Assembly: GCF_028583425.1 (NCBI RefSeq)
Contig: NC_072795.1
Span: 12,051,001-12,115,000, forward strand
Direction: 5' to 3'
From: Eublepharis macularius
Taxonomy: Eukaryota > Chordata > Lepidosauria > Squamata > Eublepharidae
DNA length: 64,000 nucleotides
Under the pieces are notes generated by a model. It was not told the DNA's origin. It did no database searches and saw only the letters and a list, made by a program, of their open reading frames with translations. Each line of letters begins with the position of its first letter. Position 1 is the first letter of the stretch. This document shows positions 22,800-33,690 of the stretch, in pieces. A program made the position numbers and the translations under genes.

Positions 22800-23245
22800 T
22801 TTTATCTAACATTGTTTCAAGTATTTAAAGTGCTTCACAGACATGACTCGTAGTAATCCTTCCAACAACAGTGTAAAATAGACCGATATTCAGGGTTGCC
22901 AACCTCCAGATGGAGGCTGGAGCTCTCCCAGAATTACAACTGGTCTCCAGATTACAAAGATCATTTCCACTGGAGAAAATGGCTGCTTTGGAGGGTAAAA
23001 TCTATTCTGCCCCACTGAGGTCCCTCGTCTCCCCAAACCTGCCTTCCCGAAGGCTCCACTCTCAAATCTCCAGAAATTTCACAACCTGGAGTTGGCAAGC
23101 CAACCAATATTATTATGCCTGTATTGCAGATTAGGGACCGAGGCTTAAAGAAAAAGGCTTGCTTAATGCCACTCAGCCAAACTGAGGCTAGGAAGTGAGA
23201 TTGGAACTACCAGCTTCCCAGCTCACAACTCGTCGTGTGTAAACT
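22800..23245 (+). repeat. MIR-like SINE interrupted by a hAT MITE
   Basis: The left part has TTTAAAGTGCTTCACAGACA and the right part has GAGGCTTAAAGAAAAAGGCT and CCACTCAGCCAAACTGAGGC, the conserved order of MIR/core-type SINEs. The MITE at 22,891-23,104 sits between them. Confidence 0.55.
22891..23104 (-). mobile_element. hAT MITE nested in a MIR-like SINE
   Basis: Ends CAGGGTTGCCAACCTCCAG and GGAGTTGGCAAGCCAA, flanked by CCGATATT / CCAATATT (seven of eight equal). Confidence 0.75.
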
Positions 23246-23279
23246 ATAAAACTATTGAGATTTAGAACCCGTGAACTGT

Positions 23280-23545
23280 AGTAAGAAACTAAGAGGTACC
23301 CTGTTGAATCAGACCAGCAGTTCTTCTAGTCCAGAATCCTGTTTTATGCAGTGGCCAACCAGTTGCCCCACAGGGTCAACAAACAGCACAGAGGTGACGC
23401 CCAGTTCTAACACTGGTATTAAGAGGTTTGCTGTCTATGAATATGGAGGATCCCTTTAGTCAGCAAGGCTGGTAGCCACTGGTAGAACTCATCTCCATGA
23501 ATCTGCCAACCCACCTTTTAAAGCCATCTGTGCTCTGGGCCATCA
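23280..23545 (+). repeat. CR1-like LINE 3' UTR fragment
   Basis: AGAGGTACCCTGTTGAATCA, GACCAGCAGTTCTTCTAGTC and TTATGCAGTGGCCAACCAGT form the familiar reptile CR1/L3-type 3' end. Confidence 0.55.
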
Positions 23546-23564
23546 GTATGCTCACTGGCCCAGT

Positions 23565-23782
23565 GGGTTGCCAGGCTCCAGGAGGCGGCTGGAGATTTCC
23601 TGGAATTACTGCAGATCTCTAGGGTGACAAAGATCAGTTCCCTTGGAGAAAATGGCTGCTTTGAAAAGTGGATTCTATGGCATTATACCCTGCTGAGGCC
23701 CCTCCCTTCCTCAAACCTCAATCTTTCCAGGCTCCACCCCCAAAATCTCCAGGAATTTCCTAACATAGACCTGGCAACCATA
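23565..23782 (-). mobile_element. hAT MITE (TAGGGTTGCCA family)
   Basis: Left GTGGGTTGCCAGGCTCCAG, interior CCCTTGGAGAAAATGGCTGC, right CATAGACCTGGCAACCATA. Confidence 0.75.
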
Positions 23783-24509
23783 ATACTCTTTCCTTTTTTC
23801 CATCTTGAATCTATTTCCCTTTGACTCTGTTGTTTGCTCACAAAGAATGCTAGGAACTGTAGTCTGGTTAGATGGCTGAGAATGTTATAGATCTCCCACC
23901 CCATAAAAAACAAACAAACCATGGTTCTTCGTTGGAGAGAAAGAATAACTTTTATACCAGGTTGATGTAGCTGTGCCCTTTGAAACAGTATGGTGACTGC
24001 TATCACTTCTACGGGAGTAAGCTCCACTGAACAGAGTAAACACGCAGAAGGATGTGCCGTACGACAACCAAATCTATTACTTGGATTTTGATAGGTATGT
24101 CGAATAACACCCAAGGAGTATGTGTGAATACGCACTCTAGAAGGAACAATATTCTTCCACCGCAGGGGTGGGACACAACAGCTGTTTTAGCAACCTGGTG
24201 TAGCCCTGATGCAAGGGAGTAGGAATTTTAAGCAACCTCGGCCGCCCGTGCTGACCTCAGTCTGTTTCCCTTCACAAAGAATATGTCAGCAGCCCAAGGA
24301 GCGTTCCCAGGGCTTATTTGTTCCGCCGTGAGTCAGAAGTTTTGATTCCGTCTATTTAATGTAGCATGCTAGCTTCTCAAGTCAGGACCAGAACGAGGTG
24401 CAATCCACGCTTCAAGAGGAACTGGGTTGCTTCGAAGGTCTTTAAAATCCCTGTAGAAAGAAATACACAACGGCGCTGGAATTAGCATGCATCTTAGTCC
24501 AACTCTAGC

Positions 24510-24706
24510 TATGGTTTTCAGCCTCCAGGTGAGACCTGGAATTCTTCTGGAATTACAAGTGACCTCGAAATCAGTCCCCTTGGAGAAAATGGAAACTTTA
24601 GAGGATGGATATCACGGTGTCACATCCTTGCTGAACCTTCCCTCTACTCCCCCTTCACCAGGCTGTGCCCCAAATCCCCAGGAACTGGCAACAGAGCTGG
24701 CAACCT
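24510..24706 (-). mobile_element. hAT MITE (TAGGGTTGCCA family)
   Basis: Interior CCTTGGAGAAAATGGAAACT and right end GAGCTGGCAACCTC. The left end is decayed. Confidence 0.65.
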
Positions 24707-24716
24707 CAGTCCTAAC

Positions 24717-24934
24717 TAGGGTTACCAGCCTCCAGGTAGTGGCTGGAGATCTCCCAGAATTACAACTAGTCTCCAGGCCACAGAGATCAGTTCACCTGGA
24801 GAAAATGGCTACTTTTGGGGTGGACTCTATGGAATTATGCCACGCCAAGGTCCTTTCCCTCCCCAAACCCCACTTTCTCCAGGTTTCACCCCCAAGATCT
24901 CCAGGAATTTCCCCACTTGAAGCTGGCAACCCTA
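24717..24934 (-). mobile_element. hAT MITE with exact 8-bp duplication
   Basis: 218 bp, ends TAGGGTTACCAGCCTCC and GAAGCTGGCAACCCTA. GTCCTAAC flanks it exactly on both sides (24,709-24,716; 24,935-24,942). This is one of the copies that defines the family as hAT-type. Confidence 0.92.
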
Positions 24935-25587
24935 GTCCTAACAACTACACAGGCTCTCTAGCAGGGAGCCTGCTTCCTTTTGCTTTTTGTCATTTCATGT
25001 TCTGGCACTGATGATTTCATTTTTATCCCACCCTTTCTCCAAGGAACTCAGGGAAGCTTGCAGGCTTTCCTTCTTCTCCCTTTCGCCAACCCTATGAGGT
25101 AGATTAGGTTGCCTAGGGTCAGCTAAAGAGTTTCGTGGCCAGCAAACCCCAGCAGGGTTGCCAGCAGGCCTGGAGAAAAATATCCCGTTCTTTTTTCTTT
25201 TATTTTATCAAAGTAAAAAGGAGACACAAAAGAAAGGGGGGGGAGGGAAAAGTTAATAAGGTCAAGAAGATTTTGCGACTTATCGCTACAAGAATTCTTA
25301 GAATACAGAGTGCACAAAAACTTAAATCTTTTTCAATATTTAAAAAATGTCCTGTTCTTTTAATAAAGGCATACTGTGTGAAAATGGCCTGTTGAAACTT
25401 TCCAAGGCAGGGAGGTAAATGACTCCCCATTAAGCTGATGTTAAAAACATAGGACATTTAAACCCCGCCCCCGTCAGCTGGCAACTCTCTTTTCTGAGGC
25501 CTAACCACTATGCAACACTGTCTCTCAGGTTTCTAATAAGCATGTATTTCTCCAACAACTTAAAAAAAATGGAACTGACTTGACAGT

Positions 25588-25813
25588 ATGGTTGCCAACT
25601 CTGGATTGGATGGGGAAATTCCTGGAGATTGGGGGATGGAGCCATGGACAAGGCAGAGCTTGGGGAGGGGATGCGGGGAGAGGCCTCAGCAGGGTAGAAT
25701 GCCACCCAGCGCACCTCCCCAAAGCAGCCGTTTTCTCCAGGGGATCTGTAGTCTGGAGATCAGTCATGATTCCGGGAGATCGCCAGGCCCAAGCTGGAAG
25801 TTGGTAACCCTGC
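25588..25813 (+). mobile_element. hAT MITE (TAGGGTTGCCA family)
   Basis: Left ATGGTTGCCAACTCTGG, interior GGGGAAATTCCTGGAGATTG and GCAGCCGTTTTCTCCAGGGG, right GTTGGTAACCCTG. Confidence 0.75.
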
Positions 25814-26344
25814 CTAACAGAGGCACCTTCTATTTCACATCTTTGGAGAACAGCAGCTCTGTGCTGCAGAACAAATTTATTTCTAAGATGTATACCCCAC
25901 CCTTCTACTTTTAGAAGAACCCAGGGTGGTTTACAAAGGTATGTGTGTGTGGGGGGGGGGGGATTAAATAGTGTTTACATTTTTTAAAAACCCATATAAT
26001 CAAAACAGCATTAAGACAGTCTAGAAAACAACCCAGCATAACCAGAAACCTTTAAAAGGCTGCAACAGTTCGGAAGATCCTTTTCCTCAAATAAAACAGC
26101 ATTATAAACCAGAAACTCAGAAAAAATTCTAGTTGTTTAAGTCAGCCATTTGATGCGCATTATAAACTCTCTCTGAATACAGTGGGACCTAAACAAGCCT
26201 GTGGTAGTCCTTAATTCTATGTGTTTTAATTAAAAAAATATCAGTCAACCATCGTGCATTTATACCTAAGCAAAAACAGCAAGTTAGGAGGTGGAGAAAT
26301 CCCACAATTTTATTTGTTACTGATAATTCACATCCTTTTTAATC

Positions 26345-26540
26345 CAGTTGTGGTGGGGGAAAGTGATGTCAAGTCATAGCTAATTTATGGCAACCCTACC
26401 GGGGTTTTCATGGAAAGAGACTAACAGAGGTGGTTTGCCATTGCCTGCCTCTGCAACCCTGGTTTTCGTTGGAGGTTTCCCATCCAATTACTAACCAAGG
26501 CCAACCCGGCTTAGCTCCTGAGATCTGATGAGATCAGGTT
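26345..26540 (-). repeat. 5S rRNA-derived SINE, minus strand
   Basis: On the minus strand: GATCTCATCAGATCTCAGGA, GCTAAGCCGGGTTGGCCT, TTAGTAATTGGATGGGAAAC, then GGCAATGGCAAACCACCTCT. The 5S-derived head and SINE body are both present. Confidence 0.8.
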
Positions 26541-27064
26541 TATTTATTAAAACGAATTACAAACCTGTTCAAAATCAAATGCCCAAAGAACTGAGTGTAT
26601 AATTACTTTAAAGGTTTTTCATCAATTAATCAAACTCATTAATCTAGTAACAGTGCAAGCTCAAGTTTGAGCTAAATCCCAAAATCATGCTATTAAACAT
26701 TCTACCAAATAACGTTACAAAAGAACGGGCGACCTCTTTTGTTACATGGTGACAGCAGCAAGAGTGTTATATGCAGCGAAATGGAAAACAGAGATGTGCC
26801 CTAATTTGTCCGAGTGGATAGATAATAAGATCTATGAATATGCATCAATGGCCAAATTAACTACTTATGTATATAATAGACCAATAGCCGAATTTTGGAA
26901 AAAATGAAGGATTTCTTTGACTACTTAGGCTAAAACTAAGATTAATTAAGGTAATTCGATGCAAAGATAAGAAGATAAAATACAGGGAAATGATTAATTA
27001 AAATAGTTGAAATCAAAGTTTGGGTCTAAGTAACAAAGGAGACGGAAGGAGAGTTTTTATATAA

Positions 27065-27190
27065 TTGCATCTGACGAAGAGAACTGTGATTCTCAAAAGC
27101 TTATGCTACAGTAAAGTTGGTTAGTCTTAAAGGTGCTACTGGACTCTTTTTGATTTTTCTACTACAGACTAACACGGCTAACTCCTCTGC
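27065..27190 (+). repeat. Penelope-like 3'-end unit, full right end
   Basis: From GCATCTGACGAAGAGAACTG through TTGGTTAGTCTTAAAGGTGC to ACTAACACGGCTAACTCCTC. The GAAA of the core has changed to AAAA (TTCTCAAAAGC). Confidence 0.8.
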
Positions 27191-27666
27191 ATTATATAAT
27201 TGTTATATATTCTAATTGTATTTTTCTATCAGTTTAATCTAATTTCAAAGGTAGTGCTTGTATAAGTTTTTATGCATTTTCTACTGTTATATGTTTTCTT
27301 TTTAAATTAAATTTCCATATCAAAAGAAATATCTAGTGACAATGTAGTCCCAAATAGAGTTACTAAACCCAATGTCCTCAGGGGGTTTAGCAGGACATAA
27401 CTCTGACTGGGAAGACAGTGTAAATACTGCAGGCCCGCGAGTCCCAACATCAACAAACATGGAGAATCCCTATCTCTAATAACTTTTCTGCCCTTTTATG
27501 GACAGAACTCCCAAAATATAATCCACAGAAATTATGAATGAGTGGCAACTTTATTTATTCGAAGCAGCCTGCCCCTTTTTGTTGGCCTGGCTGCTGACAG
27601 GCACGTAAAACACAGACTGACATAATAGATTCAAAACAACCAAAAGGAAGTCCTTCTTTATTCAGT

Positions 27667-27875
27667 GAGCAAGATTTGGGTCCAGCAGCATCCTAAATGA
27701 ACAACTAGCTTTCCGGGGTGTGAGCTTTTGAGAGTCAAGAGCTCCTTTCATTAGAGAAGGGAACGCTGACTCTTGAAAGCTCAAACCTTGGAAATCTGGT
27801 TGGTCTCTAAGGTGCTTTTGGACTCAAATCTTGCTCTTCTACTACAGACCAACATGGCTACCACCTAAAACTTTA
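27667..27875. repeat. Penelope-like second-subfamily inverted pair
   Basis: Minus arm GATTTGGGTCCAGCAGCATC and plus arm GGTTGGTCTCTAAGGTGCTT, ending CTACTACAGACCAACATGGC. The centre is near 27,755. Confidence 0.7.
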
Positions 27876-27877
27876 CT

Positions 27878-28205
27878 CAACGAGTAATTAAACTGTGGAA
27901 GTCATTGCCAGAGGAAGCAATGATAGCCACCAGTATAGATGGCTTTAAAAGCGGATTAGATAGTCATAGAAAGGAGGTTCATCAATGGTTACTAGCCACA
28001 GTGGCTTAATAGAACCTCCCTGTGCAGAAGCAGTAAACCTCGTAACAACAGTGATAGGAGTGCTACATCAGAGGAAGGCCTTAGCCTTTGAGCTTTGTTC
28101 ATTGGCCTTTGGGGGCCACTGGTGGGCCACTGTGTGAAGCTGGATGCTGGGCTGGCCGGCCCAATGCTTCGATCCAGCAGGACACCTCTTCTGTTATTAA
28201 ATTTG
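27878..28205 (+). repeat. CR1-like LINE 3' end
   Basis: Frame VIKLWKSLPEEAMIATSIDG then FKSGLDSHRKEVH is the C-terminus of a CR1-group ORF2. The tail carries GGGCCACTGTGTGAAGCTGG and TTCGATCCAGCAGGACACC. Confidence 0.65.
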
Positions 28206-28521
28206 GGATACTCCAAAAAACAGGTCCGCTGCATTTCATTGGACCCATTGTTTGTATGTTTCCATGGATTTTTCAGCACAAACAATCTTGGGCTGGGGGA
28301 AAAAGGGACGCCCCACAGAGGGAATGGAGGTGTTAAAGCAGCCTTGGAGCAAGCCGCTCCGAGAGACCCAGGCAGTGCTGGCAGAGCTGCGGGGTCTGGT
28401 TGACTCGAACCTGGGCCACGGCAACCATAACAATGGATATAGGCTGCCCCAAGCAAGCCTATACACAACGTCAGCTCCACAGCCCAGGTTCAAGCTGAGT
28501 GGCCCAACAGGTGTGCCAGGG

Positions 28522-28736
28522 TAAGCTTGCCAGCCTCCAGGTGGTGGCTGGAGATCTCCCGGAATTACAACTGATCTCCAGGCAACAGAGATCAGTTCCC
28601 TTGGAGAAAATGGCTGCTTTGAAGGGTGGAGTCTATGGCATATCCCATTGAGGCCCCTCCCCTCCCCAAACCCCACCCTCTTCAGACTCTACCTCCAAAT
28701 CTCCTGGAATTTCCCGACTTGCACCTGGCAACCCTA
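28522..28736 (-). mobile_element. hAT MITE with near-exact 8-bp duplication
   Basis: Ends TAAGCTTGCCAGCCTCC and CACCTGGCAACCCTA, flanked by TGCCAGGG and TGCCAGGA. Confidence 0.85.
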
Positions 28737-29057
28737 TGCCAGGACCGTAGGGCCGCTTGGCTCAGCTTGCTTCTGGTCCCTCCCCCCCCCGGACCTCCAG
28801 GCCAGCAGCCCACCAGGAAAAGTCCTAGTATGTTAAAGGGCCAGTCGGCCCAAGGACATCCCCACATACCTTATTGTATTCCGCTTTTTCACTGAATGTC
28901 CCAACGGCTGATCACATTGTACTTTTGCTGTGGGTGTCCTAGTTATTGAATGTTCTAGTTATTGATTATATTGTATTCACTTGCAGCATGTAATCCACCT
29001 TGGACCTCAGTTAGAAGGGTGGACTATAAATAAACAGCAATAACAACAACATACAAA

Positions 29058-29255
29058 AGATCCAGAGGATTTAGCTGACTTAGTCTGTAGTTGCGACATA
29101 GTAAAGAGTCCAGGAGCACCTTTAAGACTAACCAGCTTTATTGAGGCATAAGCTTTCAAGAACCACATCTGACGAAGAGAGTGGTGGTTCTCGAAAGCTT
29201 ATGCCTCAATATTAGCTGGTTAGTCTTAAAGGTGCTCCTGGACTTTTTACTATTT
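29058..29255. repeat. Penelope-like inverted pair
   Basis: Minus arm with TTAGCTGACTTAGTCTGTAG and CTTTAAGACTAACCAGCTTT; plus arm from CATCTGACGAAGAGAGTGGT to TTAAAGGTGCTCCTGGACTT. The stem part here is GAGAGTGGTGGTTCTC. Confidence 0.78.
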
Positions 29256-29990
29256 TGCAGCGTACAAAAGGATCGCTTAAGAATCTGAAAATGCTCGTGC
29301 TTGGAATTGGAGAAATGAATCAAATTTGGCCAGATGGTACTGTTGCGGCACCTCTGTCCCCCAGTTTGCCTCTTTTGGTGGCCAGATAGACAAGCCTCCC
29401 TCTTGGTTCTTGCACCACTGGCAAAAGCGACTCTCCCTGCTCCGCAGTCTTCTGGTGAGATCAAAGGGGGCCAGCTGTTCCCCTCTTCCTGTGTCTTGGC
29501 AGCCGCCTGTGGGGTTCCCCTGCGCCCGTAGCTGGGAGGGGAGGAGGGGGCTTGTTTGGCATGAGGATTATATGGGATGCATTAGAAAGGGGAGATTTAA
29601 TGACACTGGGGATGCCGAGGGAATTGTGTTTGCCAGGCAATGGGTTCCCAGCCTGGCCTCCCGGGGAGGGAGCCTTGCCACACAAGGAGACCCGGGAGAT
29701 AGAGGCAAATATTTGTGCCTGGGTTTCACAGGCCAGTGAGAAGGAATTCCATTTCTGTGCCCAGCCACTCCACCCCCTCAGATCCTGCACACAGCCGAGG
29801 AATTAACTCTTCCGTACCCTGAAGTGCACAGACCCCAAAGGGGCAGCAGGAGCTTGGCCAGATAGTTGCCAGAACGAAAAAGGAACTTAAGCACTCTGTC
29901 AAGGCCGTCTGTCTATCTGTCTGTCTGCATCAAACACATCTGGATCAGCAAGCCAGATTTAGGCCACAGAAATGAGTGAGGAAGTGATAG

Positions 29991-30350
29991 CAGGGTTGGA
30001 AACCTCCAGGTAGAGCGTGGCGATCTCCCTGGATTACAACTGATCTCCAGGCCACAGAGATCCGTTTCCCTGGAGAGAATGGCTGATATGGAGGAGGCGA
30101 AAAACATCCATGACTCACGAAATCTCATACCCTACCACAAATTTTGCTAGTTTTCTAGGTGCTACTGGACTTTTGCTCTTTTCTGCTGCTACAGACAGAC
30201 TAACATGGCTACCCATCTTGATATGGAGGGTGCATTCGCCAGCATTATACCTTTTGGAATCTCTCCCCTTTCCAAACTCTGCCCTTTCCATGCTCCATCC
30301 TCCCCCCCCCCCAAATCTCCAGGAATTTCCCAACTGGGAGTTGGCAACTG
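29991..30350 (-). mobile_element. hAT MITE interrupted by a Penelope-like insert
   Basis: Left half from CAGGGTTGGAAACCTCCAG to GAGAATGGCTGATATGGAGG; right half from GATATGGAGGGTGCATTCGC to GGGAGTTGGCAACTG. The insert at 30,095-30,218 separates them. Confidence 0.8.
30095..30218 (+). mobile_element. Penelope-like insert with 11-bp target duplication
   Basis: A 124-bp insert ending CAGACTAACATGGCTACCCA, bounded on both sides by TGATATGGAGG (30,084-30,094 and 30,219-30,229). The core reads GACTCACGAAATCTCATACC. Confidence 0.8.
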
Positions 30351-30550
30351 TAGGAAGGTATCCTTTTTTTGAAGTACTACAGAAGCAGGAGACGCTTGCC
30401 GGGAAGGGGTGTCACATACCCACTACAGACTCAAACATTTTAAAAAGTTATTGCCGTGCCTCGGGGAATCCTGGGAATTGTAGGTCTTCAAGAGAGAGCA
30501 ATAGGGACGAATGGAATTCTCCTACTGTTGCCAAACTACAGTCCCCAGTA

Positions 30551-30920
30551 GTCCTGCCAACCTCCAGGCAGGGCCTGGAGTTCCTCCAGAATTACAACTG
30601 CTCTCCAGACTGCAGAGAACTGTGGCCCTGGAAGAAATGGCAGCATCGGAGGGCAGACTCTGTGGGAGCACACCCACGTTAAGCTCCCTTCTCTCCCCAC
30701 GCTCAACCTTCTGTGGGGTTTCCAGGCCACTCCAGCAACCAGCGGTAGTTTCAGGGGTGGGGACAAAGTTTTATGTGCACCACTACGTCACTTCTGTGGG
30801 AAAACCCTCAGCCAGGTATAATGTCATGGAGTCCAAAGCGCCCATTTCTCCAGGGGAACTGATCTATGTAGTATGTAATTGTGGGAGATCTCCAGGCTCC
30901 ACCTGGAGGTTGGGACTGGA
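30551..30920 (-). mobile_element. Two partial hAT MITEs
   Basis: The first (about 30,551-30,736) has CTGCCAACCTCCAGGCAGG and the interior AACTGTGGCCCTGG. The second (about 30,815-30,917) has opposite orientation, with CCATTTCTCCAGGGGAACTG and CTCCACCTGGAGGTTGGG. Confidence 0.6.
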
Positions 30921-30959
30921 GCACTACGCAGACAGGATGTGCTGTATTAATCCTAAATA

Positions 30960-31320
30960 GCCAGTGTTGCACAATGGTTAGAGTAAAAGGCTACGATCTG
31001 GGAGACCCAAGTTCAAATCTGTAATCTGCTATGAAGCTCGCTGTGTGACCTTGGGCCAGTCAAGTCACACACACTCTCTGCCTGAGAGCCAAGCTACACA
31101 TGACGCCTTACACAGGTTGGACACTTGTCAGCTTCCCTCAAGTTTTGATGGGAAATGTAGGCGTCCTGGTTCTACAGCTTGGCTCTCCATTACAGCTGCA
31201 AGACCAGGATGCCTACATTTCCCATCAAAACTTGAGGGAAGCTGACAAGTGTCCAACCTGTGTCAGGCGTCACTTGTAGCTTGGCTCTGAGTCACAGGGT
31301 TGTTGTATCCCTTATTCCTA
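30960..31320 (+). repeat. tRNA-derived SINE split by a palindromic MITE
   Basis: Head CCAGTGTTGCACAATGGTTA, GTTCAAATCTGTAATCTGC, GTGACCTTGGGCCAGTCA, then the MITE, then GAGTCACAGGGTTGTTGTAT. Confidence 0.7.
31086..31287. mobile_element. Palindromic MITE with exact TGA duplication
   Basis: 202-bp inverted repeat with terminal GAGCCAAGCTACACATGACG, inserted into a SINE. TGA is present at 31,083-31,085 and 31,288-31,290. Confidence 0.85.
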
Positions 31321-31359
31321 ACAACAGCATTTCTGGGAGATCAGTGGACTGCAGTGGGA

Positions 31360-31655
31360 GGGGTACAGGTAAAGGAAGTCACCCCTGGGTGAGCATCGAG
31401 TCATTCATGACCCACGGGGGGATGTCGCATCATGACTGTTTTCTTGGCAGACTTTTGTTATGGGGTGGTTTGCCATTGCCTTCCCCAGTCATCTACACTT
31501 TACCCCCAGGAAACTGGGTACTCATTTTACTGACCTTGGAAGGATGGAAGGCTGAGTCAACCTTGAGTCAGATATTTGAACCCGGCTTCTGCCAGGATCG
31601 AACTCAGGTCCTGAGCAGAGCTTGGGCTGCTGTACTGCAGCTACGACTCTGAACC
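31360..31655 (-). repeat. tRNA-derived SINE, minus strand
   Basis: On the minus strand: GAGCCCCATGGTTCAGAGTC, GACCTGAGTTCGATCCTGGC (B-box), then GGTTGACTCAGCCTTCCATC, CCAAGGTCAGTAAAATGAGT and GGCAATGGCAAACCACCCCA. A sister copy lies at 56,728. This is a squamate tRNA SINE type; I am not certain of its published name. Confidence 0.75.
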
Positions 31656-32229
31656 ATGGGGCTCTTGCAATGGGAGGGAGGAGTTAGGAATCCCCTGTTA
31701 ACAGGAAATAAGCCAATTATCTTCACACTTGAAGACTAGCAACTTGAACAAAGTTCCAGATGGGTAGCCATGTTGGACGGTGGTAGAAGGTGCAGTCGAT
31801 GGTCTTTAAGGCGGTACTGGATCCGAAACTTGAACGCATGAACTCATTCTATGGGAAAGAATTGAACATGAGGTTATATGAGAATGATACAAGAGTTCAG
31901 CCAGTGGTTTTAAGCCTTTGGCAGCCTTTCCACACATCCTGTGATGCTGATGTCATCAAGTGATGAATGCACATGTGCGGAACCATCCCATAAGGTGGCG
32001 CTTGCTAGGTTTTAAACGGCTCTGAGTCATAATTTCATAGGCTGCCTTCCAGTTCCAGTGTTGTGTTAAGAATAACAGGGAGACTAAAAGGCTGAACTGG
32101 ATAAACACTGATTCAAAGCCAGTAAAGCTCTTTGGGAATTCGTCTTCTCAGAATGGCAGAAATGATGATTGGGGCAGGGGTGGGGGAGGGATCTTGTTCC
32201 CTTTTAACGCAAATGCACTCTGTCCTCCA

Positions 32230-32425
32230 TAGTAAAGAGTCCAGTAAGACTAACCAACTTCATGGTAGCATAAGCTTTTGAGAACCACAGCTCTCTTCGT
32301 CATCTGACGAAGAGAGCTGTGGTTCTCAAAAGCTTATGCTACAATAAAGTTGGTTAGTCTTAGAGGTGCTACTGGACTCTTTACTATTTTGCAACTACAG
32401 ACTAACACAGCTAACTGGATCTCTG
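32230..32425. repeat. Penelope-like inverted pair
   Basis: The arms meet at 32,300 (TTCGTCATCTGACGAA, a perfect junction palindrome). The plus arm runs to ACTAACACAGCTAACTGGAT. Confidence 0.8.
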
Positions 32426-33299
32426 TCCTCCATGTGTCAGAAGTAGTGCAATGTAGCAAGTTCAGATACAAACCTCTCCACCAGGAAGCCACTTGTTCAG
32501 ATTTAATCTCTACCACAGGATTAGGCAAGCTATACAACTCTAACCCAGGTTTGTAATAGAGGGAGAGTAAAGCTGTTCTGCCTTACCAGGGTTGTCTTAA
32601 CAGTTGCTGAGACAACAACTCTTCCAAAGTGCTATGTGCAAAGTGCAAAACCCTTCCAAAGTGCTATAGTGCAAAGTGCAAAACTCTTCCAAAGTGCTAT
32701 AGAAATGCTCTTTATTGATGAGGATGATTTCTCATAGGCAAAGGAGACTGGGCTCCGCAGCCATAAGGGACACAGCAGTGGAGAAATGTAAAATGAATGG
32801 GCACTACAGCCTCTTCCTAAGGCAGGGGACTCCTGTCCCAATTTGCATCCTTAGAGCTTCAGCAGTTTTCTGATTTAGGCAAAACCACATTCCTTCCCCG
32901 ACCCCCCCCCTTTCCTGAAAATGACAAGGCATTGTTATATTATCCAGATTTTCTTCTCCAAGGCTAATTAAAAAATACATTTCCTGTTTACTGAGATCAT
33001 CATAAGCAAACTGATCCCTGGAGCTGTTGCGGGTTACTGGTAAGGACTGGGAGGAGTGGATTGCAGGGGGAGACGGACACTGGATAGATTGGAGGGGGAC
33101 GCTGTTCACAGAGCTGTTAAGAGGGTGCAAAAGACCTTTCCTTCTCTTCCCTCTTCCCAGCCAAGCAAACACCATCTCTTTCACACACACCCCACATACG
33201 CTTTGCCCTAGAAACTGGATCTCACGTATTTGCAAGTGATTTTGGAAATTCCAAACACTTTCATATTTTGCACGTGAAAGTTTGGGCAATATTGCACAT

Positions 33300-33425
33300 A
33301 TATCCAGAGGAGTTAGCTGGGTTAGTCTGTAGTCGCAAAATTGTAAAGAGTCCAGTAGCACCTTTAAGACTAACCAACTTTATTGTAGCGTAAGCTTTCA
33401 AGAATCACAGCTCTCTTTGTCAGAT
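33300..33425 (-). repeat. Penelope-like 3'-end unit, single
   Basis: Minus-oriented unit: ATCCAGAGGAGTTAGCTGGG to CAGCTCTCTTTGTCAGATGA. Confidence 0.8.
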
Positions 33426-33563
33426 GAGATATGTGCATTGCCCATATACACACAGATTGTTTCTCTATATATAATATGTGGTTTTTATTTATTTTTGCTT
33501 TTAATAGAACTCCATTAGAAGGAAATGAAGTTTCCATTTCTTCTTATGTACTATGGGCCAAAC

Positions 33564-33690
33564 TGGGTTGCCAACTTCCAGGTGGAAACTGGGGAGCTCC
33601 CAGAATGAAAACTCATCTCCTGACGACAGAGATCAGTCCCCCTAGAGAAAAACTGAAGCTTTGGAGGGTCGTCTCTATGACTTTATACTT
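33564..33690 (-). mobile_element. hAT MITE, left half
   Basis: GGGTTGCCAACTTCCAGGTG, then CAGTCCCCCTAGAGAAAAAC and ATGACTTTATAC; the right half is missing. Confidence 0.6.
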
